Source: Clostridia bacterium (GTDB lineage Bacteria > Bacillota > Clostridia > Oscillospirales > Acutalibacteraceae). From it: a DNA stretch of 64,000 bases. Positions 53,463 to 61,458 of this stretch are shown piece by piece; positions within the stretch are counted from its first letter, which is position 1, and every line of letters begins with the position of its first letter. Position numbers and translations under genes: made by a program. The stretch spans positions 80,183 to 144,182 of the forward strand of contig JAFQRA010000010.1 in NCBI GenBank assembly GCA_017410325.1. The letters run 5' to 3'. The notes under the pieces were generated by a model, which had not been told where the DNA came from, made no database searches, and was given only the letters and a program-made list of their open reading frames with translations.

Positions 53463-54944
53463 ATGGCACTTCATCTTTCAAAATCAAAATACTGCAACGC
53501 TGTACAATGCCCGAAAATGCTGTGGCTCAACAAATACAAACGGGAAGAATTTGACGAATCCGTTATGAATCAGGCCGTACTTGAAACGGGTAACGCAGTT
53601 GGCGACCTTGCCATGGGCCTGCTTGGTGATTATGTTGAAGTGCCTTTCGGTGACCTTGGCGATATGATAAACGAAACCCAAAGGCTGCTTGACGAAGGCA
53701 CGCCAATAATTGCGGAAGCATCGTTTTCATACGAAGGACTTTTCTGCAGCGTGGATATACTCAAAAACAAGGGCAACGGTCATGTTGAGATTTACGAGGT
53801 CAAAAGTTCAACAAAGCTCAGCGAAATTTATCTGCACGACGTTGCTTATCAGCAGTATGTGCTTGAAGGCTTAGGCTACAAGGTTGACGGAGCAAAGCTT
53901 GTGCACATCAACCCCGAGTATGTCCGCCATGGTGAAATTAATCTTAACGAGCTTTTTGTAATCAACAATATAAAGGTCGATACAGATGCTTTGCAGAGCA
54001 GCGTCAGAAATTATATCCCCGAGCTCGAAGAGATTATGAGCAACGGCGTTGAGCCCGAGATACCTGTCGGCTGCCATTGCCACACACCCTACGCCTGCGG
54101 TTTTTTCGATTACTGCACAGGACGTCTGCCCCACCCCAATGTTTTTGATGTCAGCCGTCTTGGTTTTGACAAGAAAATAAATTTCTATAACGACGGCGAC
54201 TACACCTTTGAGCGCCTTGCACAGCGCAAGGAAATAAAGGGTACTCAGCGCCTGCAGGTTGAATCGCATTTAAGCGGTCAGGGCACAATCAACCCGAAGG
54301 AAATAGCAAAGCTTCTCGACACACTTTCGTTTCCGCTTTATTTTCTGGACTTTGAAACCTTCCAGGAGGCAATACCTCCCTTTGACAACACAAAGCCGTA
54401 TGAGCAGATTCCGTTCCAGTATTCTCTGCATTGGCTTGACAGCCCCGACGGTGATCTGAAGCACACCGAATTTCTGGCGCAGGCAGGCACAGACCCACGC
54501 AGAGCACTTGCCGAAAAGCTGTGTGCAGATATTCCGTGCGGAGTCTGCACCACCGCCTACAATATGAGCTTTGAAAAGAATGTCATCAAAAAGCTGGCAG
54601 AAATTTATCCCGACCTTGCCGACCACCTGATGGACATTCACGACAATATAAAGGACCTTATGCTTCCTTTCCAGAAAAAGCACTACTACCTGCCCGAAAT
54701 GCAGGGCTCATACTCTATCAAATATGTTCTTCCTGCGCTTTATCCAACCGAGCCTTCGCTCGATTACCACAACCTCGAGGGCATACAGAAAGGCGACCAG
54801 GCGGCAAACGCCTTCAGCGCAATGAAGCGTATGACACCCGAAAAAGTCACCGAAACAAGAAAACAGCTCCTCGCCTACTGTAAGCTCGACACCTTCGCAA
54901 TGGTAAAGCTTTGGGAGAAGCTGACTCAGACATCAAAAGAATAA
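53463..54944 (+). CDS. DUF2779 protein: Cas4-like nuclease plus DEDD-like exonuclease
   Basis: A 493-residue two-part protein. The N-terminal part has SKYCNAVQCPKMLWL and GHVEIYEVKSST, giving the E-x-K of a PD-(D/E)XK nuclease, with Cys at 11, 16 and a later HCHTPYACGFFDYC cluster, comparable to Cas4/AddB-type iron-sulfur nucleases. The C-terminal part has LYFLDFETFQEAIP and AYNMSFEKNVIKKLA, typical of RNase H-like DEDD exonucleases. A likely nucleic-acid processing enzyme of the box regulon. Confidence 0.82.
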   Translation: MALHLSKSKYCNAVQCPKMLWLNKYKREEFDESVMNQAVLETGNAVGDLAMGLLGDYVEVPFGDLGDMINETQRLLDEGTPIIAEASFSYEGLFCSVDILKNKGNGHVEIYEVKSSTKLSEIYLHDVAYQQYVLEGLGYKVDGAKLVHINPEYVRHGEINLNELFVINNIKVDTDALQSSVRNYIPELEEIMSNGVEPEIPVGCHCHTPYACGFFDYCTGRLPHPNVFDVSRLGFDKKINFYNDGDYTFERLAQRKEIKGTQRLQVESHLSGQGTINPKEIAKLLDTLSFPLYFLDFETFQEAIPPFDNTKPYEQIPFQYSLHWLDSPDGDLKHTEFLAQAGTDPRRALAEKLCADIPCGVCTTAYNMSFEKNVIKKLAEIYPDLADHLMDIHDNIKDLMLPFQKKHYYLPEMQGSYSIKYVLPALYPTEPSLDYHNLEGIQKGDQAANAFSAMKRMTPEKVTETRKQLLAYCKLDTFAMVKLWEKLTQTSKE

Positions 54945-54985
54945 ATTCTTTTTATATACAACCTCTTTTCTTTTTTAGTGTGTGC

Positions 54986-55028
54986 CGAAAGACCGCTGTG
55001 TAACAAGCAGCGGTCTTTCGGTTTTGTG
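54986..55028 (+). terminator. Terminator after the DUF2779 gene
   Basis: Perfect 14-base stem CCGAAAGACCGCTG / CAGCGGTCTTTCGG followed by TTTTG. Confidence 0.85.
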
Positions 55029-55037
55029 TTATATCAA

Positions 55038-55070
55038 GTCCGTTTTATTGTACTTATAATATGATAAAAT
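55038..55070 (+). promoter_or_regulatory. Shared box + -10: zinc-ribbon gene
   Basis: GTCC-GTTTTATT-GTAC (55038-55053), 11 bases, TAAAAT (55065-55070); box sequence identical to that before sbcD. Confidence 0.8.
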
Positions 55071-55102
55071 AAAGACACTACAGAGAAAGAAGGACACGGT
55101 TT

Positions 55103-55702
55103 ATGGCAAGGAAATCACAACAAAAGCAAACATACTCAACAATTAAATGCTCTCATTGCTCCTATGAGTATTCCGAGAGTTTAAAATATTGTCCCAATTG
55201 CAGCGAGTCTACCGCTACAAGCAAATCAAAATACAGGCTCAATCGGTTTCAGGAACATCAGCACAAAAAAATTTGCGCTCACGAAATAGCCGGATACTCC
55301 GTAGTTGCGTTGGTTCTTGTAATACTTTTTCTGGGCCTTGTTGCCGCTTACTCTTTTATTTCATCAGGACCGGTTAAGATTTCGCTTATCATTGCTTCGG
55401 CAATTGTTGTACCTGCCGCAATAATAATGGTTACCATCAAAGCAGCAGACCTTATAAAGGACAAAAAGAAAACGAAAATACTTGCTCAGTTCTATAAAGA
55501 TAACACAAGCATCTGTCCCTCTTGCGGCTGCCAGAAAATTTCCTTTGGCCGCAGAGGTTACAATTGGAATTATGCATACTGGGGAGACATTTTCAACATA
55601 AAGGGCTCGCAATATATAGCCGGTATGAATTCACGTCAGGTTATAGCTTACTGCAACCGCTGCGGACACAGCTGGAATACGCACAGAGAATGGCTCAGTT
55701 AA
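55103..55702 (+). CDS. Membrane protein with two zinc ribbons
   Basis: A 199-residue protein: N-terminal ribbon (KCSHCSY and KYCPNCSE), two membrane helices (near 66-88 and 92-114), and a C-terminal ribbon (SICPSCGCQ and YCNRCGHSW). Both ribbons face the same side if the helices form a hairpin, presumably the cytoplasm. The fold suggests binding of nucleic acid or a partner at the membrane; no catalytic motif is seen. Monocistronic under a shared box. Confidence 0.72.
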   Translation: MARKSQQKQTYSTIKCSHCSYEYSESLKYCPNCSESTATSKSKYRLNRFQEHQHKKICAHEIAGYSVVALVLVILFLGLVAAYSFISSGPVKISLIIASAIVVPAAIIMVTIKAADLIKDKKKTKILAQFYKDNTSICPSCGCQKISFGRRGYNWNYAYWGDIFNIKGSQYIAGMNSRQVIAYCNRCGHSWNTHREWLS

Positions 55703-55721
55703 CAGAAACAACTCATATATT

Positions 55722-55765
55722 AAAAAGCAACACCTCAGCTTGTAACGGCAGAGGTGTTGCTTTTT
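55722..55765. terminator. Bidirectional terminator between convergent genes
   Basis: Perfect 15-base stem AAAAAGCAACACCTC / GAGGTGTTGCTTTTT. Confidence 0.85.
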
Positions 55766-55780
55766 CTATTCAGATTCAAA

Positions 55781-57904
55781 TCATTTGTCTTCCAGCATAT
55801 AAACAGAAACCTTTGTTTCAACATATACTTCGTCAGAGCTCTTGCCATAAGAGTTCTGTTCCGATATCGGTTCGTTTACTATTGCAATGAACTCTTTGCC
55901 TGCATCCATCATTCTTGCAAGCATTTCGTTTTTGGTACGGGCTAAAAAACCGATTTTGTCATTATCATCAAGATAAACGGCAACCGCATTTTTATCGTAC
56001 TCGTTATACGGTTCTCTTACAAGCTTAAGTATATCGCCCGGTTTGAGCTCGCGGAGTTTTTCACGCTCTGAATCACTCTCAATGTAATACTTCATACCGG
56101 AAATTTTGCTCTCAAGCACATAAATCTTATTCTGTATGTCTATAATCCTTTTATCCTGTACAGGTGCTTGAGTTTCCTTCGTCTCAAACACATAACCTGC
56201 ATCAATTGTTCCGCCGGCGGCAAGGAAATCCTGAACGGTAATTGTTACAAGGTCCTTGTCCGTCGGAAAGGCTTTTGAAACAACACGTCCTGCTTGTTTT
56301 TCCACAAGCTTTTCAAAGAAATTGCGCACCTCTCTGCCGTTGGCAAAATTATCACCACGGTTTTCGTAAACGGAATCAAAATACTTCCTGATGACCTTAT
56401 CCAGTCCGTCCTGTAGCTGATACTGATTTTTCTTCAGCTGAAGTTTGAAAATCGCATAAAGCTCATCGCCGGAATAATCGGGGAAATAAACATACTTATT
56501 AAACCTGGATTTAAGGCCCGGATTTGAATTGATGAATTTTTTCATCGGCTCCGGATAGCCTGCTACAATAACAATAAATTCGTCGCGATGGTCTTCCATT
56601 TCCTTGAGTATTGTCTCTATAGATTCCTGCCCGAAGTCCTTTGTACCAGCGCTTTCAGCATAAAGAGAATATGCTTCATCGATAAACAGAACACCACCCA
56701 TTGCAGAGTCGATAACTTCCTGTGTTTTCATTGCTGTCTGTCCGACATAGCCTGCAACCAGTTCACTTCTGTCGACCTCCACACAATGACCTTTTTCAAG
56801 ATAGCCGAGCTTGTTATAAATTTTGCCTATCAGCCTTGCAACCGTTGTTTTACCTGTACCGGGATTGCCGAGAAACACAAGGTGCTGTGAGGTATCGGGA
56901 ACTTTTATATCACGCTTTTTACGCATCTGACTTACACGGATCAGATTTGTAAGGTTAGCTACCTCCGCCTTGACACTTCCGAGACCAATCAGCTCGTTAA
57001 GTTCTTTCATATAGTCTTCAAGTGTTTCCGGCTTCTGCTGCTTTTCAGCCGTCCCGGTGCTTTCCTCTTCCTCCTCGGAATCCTCTTCTATGCAATCGTT
57101 TTCCTCGTATTTGTCATCATCTTTCGGCTTGTTGGATTTTGTGTTTTTTGTTGAACGGTTCTGTATAAAGTCTTCAAAATCGGTTCTGGCTGATTTGCTG
57201 CTTTGAGCTGCTGCCTTGCTCTGGCGGTCTTTTTCTTCCATAAACCGTTCAGTACCGCCTTCAGCCATAAACAAACCGAACGGCATAGCACCTCTCGGTG
57301 CTCCGTTTTCAACGCAGTCTATTACGCTCAGCAGAGCTACTTCAATTTCGGCTCTGTGTCCTTCATCTTCAAGCTTTGCTATCCATTTACTGATATAGTC
57401 AATACCCGCAGAGGTCATTTCCCATTTCGCATTACTGTATGAAACTACAGTCGTCAGCAGTTCGTAAAGGTTGATTTTCGGTTTGTTTTCATCCCTGTCA
57501 TTCTGCATATACAGGTTTATCAGAGTTTCGGCAAGCTCAAATTCCTCATCATAAACAAGTTGTGCAATAAACTTTTCGGCATCAAGATGGTTCTCGTACG
57601 CATCAAGCCTGTAAACATGTTCACGTATAATTTCACTTGATTTAAACGCTTTCTTCAAAGCGCCATAGTCTGCTGTTTCTATTACGTGGTTGGTAAGAGG
57701 TGTATAATTAACGGGGTGTTTACAGTTTACATATTTCTGGAGCATATACTCCCACATGCGGATACCTTCATCCAGATCTTCTTTAAGCATTACGGCTATA
57801 ATGTCTTCTGTTATGGTGTATTGCAGAGTAAAACCATCTCTGTCAAGATAACGGTCTTTCAGCTTTTCAAATCTTTCTTTCAGGAGTTCTGCCTTTTTTG
57901 ACAT
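55781..57904 (-). CDS. CbbX/SpoVK-type AAA ATPase fused to a HIRAN domain
   Basis: A 707-residue fusion. Residues 1-220 are helical (TPR-like) with no recognised fold; 225-300 is an acidic, Lys/Glu-rich linker; 310-560 is an AAA domain with GNPGTGKTT (346-354), GVLFIDEAYSL and SNPGLKSRF (arginine finger). The C-terminal 90 residues (ELKPGDILKLVREPYNEYDKN, IGFLARTKNEMLARM) match HIRAN domains, which bind DNA 3' ends in HLTF-type proteins. A motor coupled to a DNA-end sensor is the likely reading. GGGAGG precedes the ATG. Confidence 0.85.
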   Translation of the reverse strand: MSKKAELLKERFEKLKDRYLDRDGFTLQYTITEDIIAVMLKEDLDEGIRMWEYMLQKYVNCKHPVNYTPLTNHVIETADYGALKKAFKSSEIIREHVYRLDAYENHLDAEKFIAQLVYDEEFELAETLINLYMQNDRDENKPKINLYELLTTVVSYSNAKWEMTSAGIDYISKWIAKLEDEGHRAEIEVALLSVIDCVENGAPRGAMPFGLFMAEGGTERFMEEKDRQSKAAAQSSKSARTDFEDFIQNRSTKNTKSNKPKDDDKYEENDCIEEDSEEEEESTGTAEKQQKPETLEDYMKELNELIGLGSVKAEVANLTNLIRVSQMRKKRDIKVPDTSQHLVFLGNPGTGKTTVARLIGKIYNKLGYLEKGHCVEVDRSELVAGYVGQTAMKTQEVIDSAMGGVLFIDEAYSLYAESAGTKDFGQESIETILKEMEDHRDEFIVIVAGYPEPMKKFINSNPGLKSRFNKYVYFPDYSGDELYAIFKLQLKKNQYQLQDGLDKVIRKYFDSVYENRGDNFANGREVRNFFEKLVEKQAGRVVSKAFPTDKDLVTITVQDFLAAGGTIDAGYVFETKETQAPVQDKRIIDIQNKIYVLESKISGMKYYIESDSEREKLRELKPGDILKLVREPYNEYDKNAVAVYLDDNDKIGFLARTKNEMLARMMDAGKEFIAIVNEPISEQNSYGKSSDEVYVETKVSVYMLEDK

Positions 57905-57982
57905 ATACGAGTCCTCCCACCCATAGATAAACTATTCTGGAACAATAATATCATTTACTTTTTATTATTTCAACAATTAATA

Positions 57983-58285
57983 TCAGAAATCATCTATATC
58001 ATACCCTGCGTCTGAAAGTGCTTCGGCTCGTTCGTCGTCACTCATCAGCTCAAAATCATACGCATCAATTCCGGCGTCGTCAAGTGCATCCTCAAGCTCT
58101 GTTGTTCCGCCAAAGCCTGAATATCCGTAGCCACCCGATGTGCTGCTCTTGCTTTCCTTGTTGGATTTTTCTGATTCATCCATCATATGCATAAAGAAGC
58201 CGAACTCTGCCGCTTTTTCAAACGAATCCATTTTACCGTCGTTGTTAAAATCGAACATACCGCCGAATAAACCCTTATCAAACAT
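57983..58285 (-). CDS. Small EF-hand protein
   Basis: A 100-residue acidic protein with one clear calcium loop DFNNDGKMDSFE at 12-23, a Gly/Ser linker and an acidic C-terminal repeat (LEDALDDAGIDAYDFELM, then SDAGYDIDDF). Its N-terminus resembles that of the next gene upstream, suggesting duplication. GAGG lies before the ATG. It precedes the AAA-HIRAN gene by 78 bases. EF-hand proteins in such a bacterial operon are unusual. Confidence 0.7.
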   Translation of the reverse strand: MFDKGLFGGMFDFNNDGKMDSFEKAAEFGFFMHMMDESEKSNKESKSSTSGGYGYSGFGGTTELEDALDDAGIDAYDFELMSDDERAEALSDAGYDIDDF

Positions 58286-58290
58286 GGCTG

Positions 58291-58881
58291 TTACCTCACA
58301 TTAGTTTTTTCTGTTTTAATTTCTTCTTTGATATCGCATTGCCTCTTATAAAAGTTTTCTTTTTCAGTATCACTCATATCGAAAAATCCTGAAATATGCA
58401 GCATCTTATCATAATATCCCATAGCTATCAGTTTCTGATAACTCGGGTTGTTTCTGTCTACATATACTCCACAGCCTTCAGGATAGTCTGCATCATATTT
58501 TCTCCGAAGCATTCTGCTCCGGAATTCAGGATGAAAATCTTCAAAGTAAAACGGATATATATCTTCATTATCCTCCCCACAGAACTCTTTCAGATCATAT
58601 TCATTATATCCATGGAACTCAACCAGATAGTCGCCGGTATAATAGTTATCATATTTATCTTTTTGGTATAATGAATATTTACTGTCAGTATCTGCTGCAG
58701 CTTCTGAAGGCATATCATATGCTGCAGCATAACTATCAGCAAAGCTGCACGTGTGGTTAGTATCATCATTATCATCGTCGCTGAAAAAACGCTGGTTAAT
58801 CCACATATCACATTCAGATGCTTCCCAGAAATTCAGTTTGCCGTCTCCATCGTGATCAAACATAAAATGAAAAATGCTCAT
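58291..58881 (-). CDS. EF-hand protein with unknown C-terminal domain
   Basis: A 196-residue protein starting with a calcium loop DHDGDGKLNFWE (9-20), like the adjacent small EF-hand protein, followed by an Asp/Tyr-rich linker. The C-terminal 90 residues include GCGVYVDRNNPSYQKLIAMG and other motifs I do not recognise. AAGGAG precedes the ATG. It is cotranscribed between the NYN gene and the AAA-HIRAN gene. Confidence 0.68.
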   Translation of the reverse strand: MSIFHFMFDHDGDGKLNFWEASECDMWINQRFFSDDDNDDTNHTCSFADSYAAAYDMPSEAAADTDSKYSLYQKDKYDNYYTGDYLVEFHGYNEYDLKEFCGEDNEDIYPFYFEDFHPEFRSRMLRRKYDADYPEGCGVYVDRNNPSYQKLIAMGYYDKMLHISGFFDMSDTEKENFYKRQCDIKEEIKTEKTNVR

Positions 58882-58952
58882 CCTTCTTGTCTCCTTTTTA
58901 TCAGTTTACTGTAATCTGACATAACTACCGTAATACTTTCTGTTTCACATCA

Positions 58953-60380
58953 TCACTTACCCGCAATCTCGAGGACAAACTCACCGTCGGAATTGATTTT
59001 AAGGGTAAGTGTTTTTATGTACTTATCAAAAAGCATATCCTCTTCCGCCTTTGATACACCTGCTCTGCACGAACGGAGAACGCTTGTTAAAAGCTCCCTT
59101 GCATTGCCAAGGAAGAACCTGTCACTGATTATCTTTTCGAGCTCGGAACGGAACACAATATTAAAGAATCTGTCGTCGTCTGGTGTTATGAATTTATCAA
59201 GGTAGCAATAGAATACATCCTTATCACGCAGAAGTGTTTTAAATTCGTGTCCGCATTTTTCGCTTTCAACCATTACAAGATATCTGACATCCTCCGAGGC
59301 ATCAATAACGGACCAGAAATCCGAATCACTTGAAACGAGAATTACAGAATCAACGTCATCCTTATAAATCGCTTTCGACACGCCCATAACGAGCCGGTGA
59401 TCAACAAGTGATTTATTTTCGACAATACGCTCAACCGGTACTGTCTCAACCTCAATTCCGTAAGTAAAGTGCTTGAGCATGGTCCATGCTTTTGTGGTAT
59501 GCTCGCTGTCATAATAAACAACTATCTTGTTTATTTTTTCAATTTCGTGGTCCTTCAGGCTTTCGATGGCTGAAGCAAATCTGTATGGGTCAGCGTTTTC
59601 GCCGTCGATAAAAACCTGAATTTTTGAGGATCTGTTTATAAATTCATTTATGTTGTTTTTTACGTTGTCGCTTGCGTCGCAGACTCTGTCATTGTCGGTA
59701 AAAACCTCGTTGCCATTCATATAAATTACGCTGAGCAGATCCTGATCAGTTGCAAGTATATAGCCGCAGTCACAGGGTTCACGCCAGTTGAAATACCTCT
59801 GGAACGGATAAAAGCTCTGATTTGCCTGAAACTTTTTAGATTCCTCTTCAGTATTTACAGGCATTATAAACATTGCTCTGATATGCCTGAATCTTACCCA
59901 CTCCGGGAAAAGTCTTTCTGTTCTGTCAATTCTTTTAAGTATTTCGCTGTTGATTCTTTTAAGGTATTCGTTTATATCGGAATTGCCTGTAATGATATAA
60001 ACAGACATTCTGTTGAGAACTTTAAAATCTTCTTTGAATAAATCGGTTTTATCAAGAGGTACAAAGGTTGTATTCATATTTCTTAAATTTCTGCTTACCT
60101 CTTTAAAATGCAACATAAGGTTGGAACGGATGTTGTTAAGGTGTCTGATTGCTACTGCATCCTCGTTCTTTTCCAATGTTTCTTTTACCGGCAGATACTC
60201 GTCGGGGTTATCAAGTCTTTTCATTAAAGCATCCTCGCTTACACCTATCATAAAGCCAACGGTAAGAGCAATATTCTTTGAATATTTCCTGTACCCTGAC
60301 TTATCCGTTATTTCGGGTAAATCAATATTTTCTTCAATTACAATGTCCTTCAGGTCTTCCAGACTGATACGCTTTGTCAT
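58953..60380 (-). CDS. NYN-domain (PIN-like) ribonuclease
   Basis: A 475-residue protein. The middle part is an NYN domain: VFIDGENADP (Asp259 region), KIVVYYDSEHTTKAW, VDHRLVMGVSKAIYKDD and SVILVSSDSDFW, which gives the acidic PIN-type active site for RNA cleavage. The N-terminal 240 and C-terminal 90 residues are unassigned. An in-frame ATG at 60416 lies inside the -10 hexamer (60415-60420) and cannot be used, so ATG 60380 with AGGAG is the start. First gene of the box-controlled EF-hand/AAA operon. Confidence 0.82.
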   Translation of the reverse strand: MTKRISLEDLKDIVIEENIDLPEITDKSGYRKYSKNIALTVGFMIGVSEDALMKRLDNPDEYLPVKETLEKNEDAVAIRHLNNIRSNLMLHFKEVSRNLRNMNTTFVPLDKTDLFKEDFKVLNRMSVYIITGNSDINEYLKRINSEILKRIDRTERLFPEWVRFRHIRAMFIMPVNTEEESKKFQANQSFYPFQRYFNWREPCDCGYILATDQDLLSVIYMNGNEVFTDNDRVCDASDNVKNNINEFINRSSKIQVFIDGENADPYRFASAIESLKDHEIEKINKIVVYYDSEHTTKAWTMLKHFTYGIEVETVPVERIVENKSLVDHRLVMGVSKAIYKDDVDSVILVSSDSDFWSVIDASEDVRYLVMVESEKCGHEFKTLLRDKDVFYCYLDKFITPDDDRFFNIVFRSELEKIISDRFFLGNARELLTSVLRSCRAGVSKAEEDMLFDKYIKTLTLKINSDGEFVLEIAGK

Positions 60381-60414
60381 AATGCTTTTATCTCCTCTTT
60401 CTTTGATTGTACTC

Positions 60415-60447
60415 ATTATAGCAAGTTAAGTGTCCAATAAAACTCCC
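60415..60447 (-). promoter_or_regulatory. Shared box + -10: NYN operon
   Basis: GGGA-GTTTTATT-GGAC (60432-60447) with one degenerate half-site, 11 bases, TATAAT (60415-60420) on the minus strand. Confidence 0.75.
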
Positions 60448-60483
60448 TTGATTTTGCACTGAGCGCAAATTCCGTCCATTTGA

Positions 60484-60516
60484 GTCCGTTTTAACGTACA
60501 CCTGATGCGATATACT
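60484..60516 (+). promoter_or_regulatory. Shared box + -10: 60571 gene
   Basis: GTCC-GTTTTAAC-GTAC (60484-60499), 11 bases, TATACT (60511-60516); divergent from the NYN box 36 bases away. Confidence 0.78.
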
Positions 60517-60570
60517 TTAATCACAGCGAACGACAAACAAAAAATCATTTACACTTAAGGAGAATTAAAA

Positions 60571-61416
60571 ATGAGCATTTACTACAACGTCAAAGAACAC
60601 TTCATCGTTTCCGACACAACCGAGCAGGATTATTCCGTAGGAGTTTATTCACACCGCCTTGTACGTATCGGAGCACTCGTCCTCGAAGATAACGCCAGCT
60701 TCAACAAGCTTGTTGTTATAGCCGATGGTAAAAGAAGCGAATTTTCAGGCGACACCATCACCAAAAAGTTTCACAGCATTATCCGCAAGATAAGCAACGC
60801 TGACTCATTGGAAATTATTGCGGATTATAACTATTTCAAATACGGTATGAGCGCTATTGCCCCCGATGTACTCGATATGGTTACACACCTTGATGAATGT
60901 ATCAAAGAATTCGGCACAGATTGTCTCGACGGTCTGTTCTACTCCATTTACCATAAAGCCGACTGTTCAGAAAGCGCAGGCATAGTTCTTGCTTATGGCG
61001 AGAAGAACGGCAAGCTTTACACAGGTGAGGTGGAGAAAAAAGCTGCCGATACTCTGCCTGACGGTGTGTGGTACTCTCCGCAGACTGCGGTTATTTTCGA
61101 CCCCGTTGAAGACGGGCTGAAGAATATCGAAGAAATTGAACCCATCTGCCGTGAAATGACAAAGTTCAGCAGCTATGATGAACTGACTGTCAATGAAGAC
61201 GGAATTTCTTTCTACCTCAATAACCTTGAACTCAAAAACAACGACGAGCTGATTGAGTTCACAGACCTTTGCAGAAAGCTCCTCAAAGCAACCAACGGCG
61301 AAGCTTTCGCACAGGAGCTCGGTCTCACCGACCTTATCAGCGATGACGGACGTATCGCAACCGTTAAAATCGACATCAACGGCGGACACGAACTGCAACT
61401 TGAATCAGTTGAATAA
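60571..61416 (+). CDS. Acidic protein of unknown function, box-controlled
   Basis: A 281-residue acidic protein, no known domain. YNYFKYGMSAIAPDVLDMV and a C-terminal IDINGGHELQL are visible but uninformative. AAGGAG precedes the ATG. Like the 52522 gene product it is acidic, soluble and controlled by the shared box, though I see no convincing alignment between them. Monocistronic, followed by a hairpin. Confidence 0.6.
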   Translation: MSIYYNVKEHFIVSDTTEQDYSVGVYSHRLVRIGALVLEDNASFNKLVVIADGKRSEFSGDTITKKFHSIIRKISNADSLEIIADYNYFKYGMSAIAPDVLDMVTHLDECIKEFGTDCLDGLFYSIYHKADCSESAGIVLAYGEKNGKLYTGEVEKKAADTLPDGVWYSPQTAVIFDPVEDGLKNIEEIEPICREMTKFSSYDELTVNEDGISFYLNNLELKNNDELIEFTDLCRKLLKATNGEAFAQELGLTDLISDDGRIATVKIDINGGHELQLESVE

Positions 61417-61417
61417 A

Positions 61418-61458
61418 AAGCATTAAGCCGCCCGAACACTCGGACGGCTATTGCTTTA
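61418..61458. terminator. Bidirectional terminator
   Basis: AGCCG(C/T)CCGA stem with an ACAC loop, flanked by AAAGCA and TTGCTTT, between two convergent genes. Confidence 0.7.
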
